A stretch of DNA of 64,000 bases, taken from the NCBI RefSeq assembly GCF_932526225.1, contig NC_064042.1, positions 14,953,040-15,017,039 on the forward strand, read 5' to 3'. Made by a program: the position numbers and the translations under genes. This stretch comes from Nematostella vectensis. Its lineage: Eukaryota; Cnidaria; Anthozoa; Actiniaria; Edwardsiidae. Positions 63,556 through 64,000 of the stretch are shown here, piece after piece. The stretch's first letter is position 1; every line of letters starts with the position of its first letter. The notes under the pieces are model-generated. The model made no database searches. It was not told the origin of the DNA and was given only the letters and a program-made list of their open reading frames with translations.

Positions 63556-64000
63556 GTATGTTTACTTTTCTAACTTAATTTATGATGCCGTGATTAGAGT
63601 GTTAATTCGTTGTTAGACCTAGGTTTGTTGATTGAGTCTGTTAAGTATTCAACTTCAGCCGCAAAAGGGCTTCGCGGCGAGCTCACTCTGAACCGTACGG
63701 AGTTTTGCAAGTCACACCACACAAACACAGACTCAACCTGTTTTCCCCTCAAATGGTTCTCGATTATGCCATCTTAAAATATTGTCCGTATAGTCTAACC
63801 TAAGGTGCCAGTGCTTGATTTTATTCATTAATATATTAAGATAATATTTTGGTTTTCCATCTCCAGCGAAGTGTCTGAAAAGATGCAAGAAATTAGAAAA
63901 ACCAAAATAAGAGTGGAATTTTGTATAAGCTTAAATCTTGCATTTTTAAGGAGATCTTTTTGTAGCCATGAAAACATTTAGACTTTGTTCCTAAGAAAAA
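63556..64000 (+). other. CUL3 intron 1 (start)
   Basis: Non-coding sequence after the GTATGT donor. The only candidate acceptor (TTTTCCATCTCCAG near 63867) is followed by text unlike cullin-3. Confidence 0.6.

Overview
The window is eukaryotic and animal. Genes are split by GT-AG introns, one gene encodes an NK-type homeodomain, extracellular modules (VWA, thrombospondin type 1, discoidin/F5-8C) are joined by phase-1 introns, and two vertebrate-like orthologues (an RCBTB protein and cullin-3) are recognisable. Base composition, compact introns and the transposon remnants fit a cnidarian, most likely an anthozoan such as a sea anemone. The organism is an inference from gene content; no species marker was identified.

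Layout. 1-21 kb is a transposon and repeat landscape: a 3' pol fragment of a Ty3-like element (1.7-2.6 kb); a mosaic of ~375-bp repeats with internal dyad symmetry (2.6-13.4 kb) that encloses a decayed zinc-finger/tyrosine-recombinase (Crypton-like) gene (4.4-7.5 kb); a BEL/Pao fragment; an internally deleted LINE (14.6-16.3 kb); a frameshifted RING-like gene; and a ~62-bp minisatellite (18.8-19.7 kb). A two-exon NK-like homeobox gene with a TATA promoter lies at 22.0-23.4 kb.

25.6-41.3 kb holds two paralogous secreted, Thr/Cys/Pro-rich genes. Gene A has a VWA domain and seems able to end either in a basic tail or in a transmembrane helix. Gene B has the same mucin-like repeats but no VWA domain. 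Between them is a second copy of gene A's terminal exons, a sign of repeated local duplication. 42.5-55.2 kb is gene C, a secreted modular protein (VWA, TSP1, Asn/Ser- and Pro-rich linker, F5/8C). Its introns are filled with minisatellites, and one intron contains a nested, broken gene of a mobile-looking family.

56.2-62.6 kb (minus strand) is a complete 13-exon RCC1-BTB gene of 530 codons. The first coding exon of cullin-3 lies head-to-head with it at 63.5 kb. BTB proteins are substrate adaptors of cullin-3 ubiquitin ligases, so the two partners share a divergent promoter region of about 0.87 kb that contains a consensus NRF1 site. All exon boundaries given were derived by reading splice sites and checking phase. 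None was tested against transcripts.
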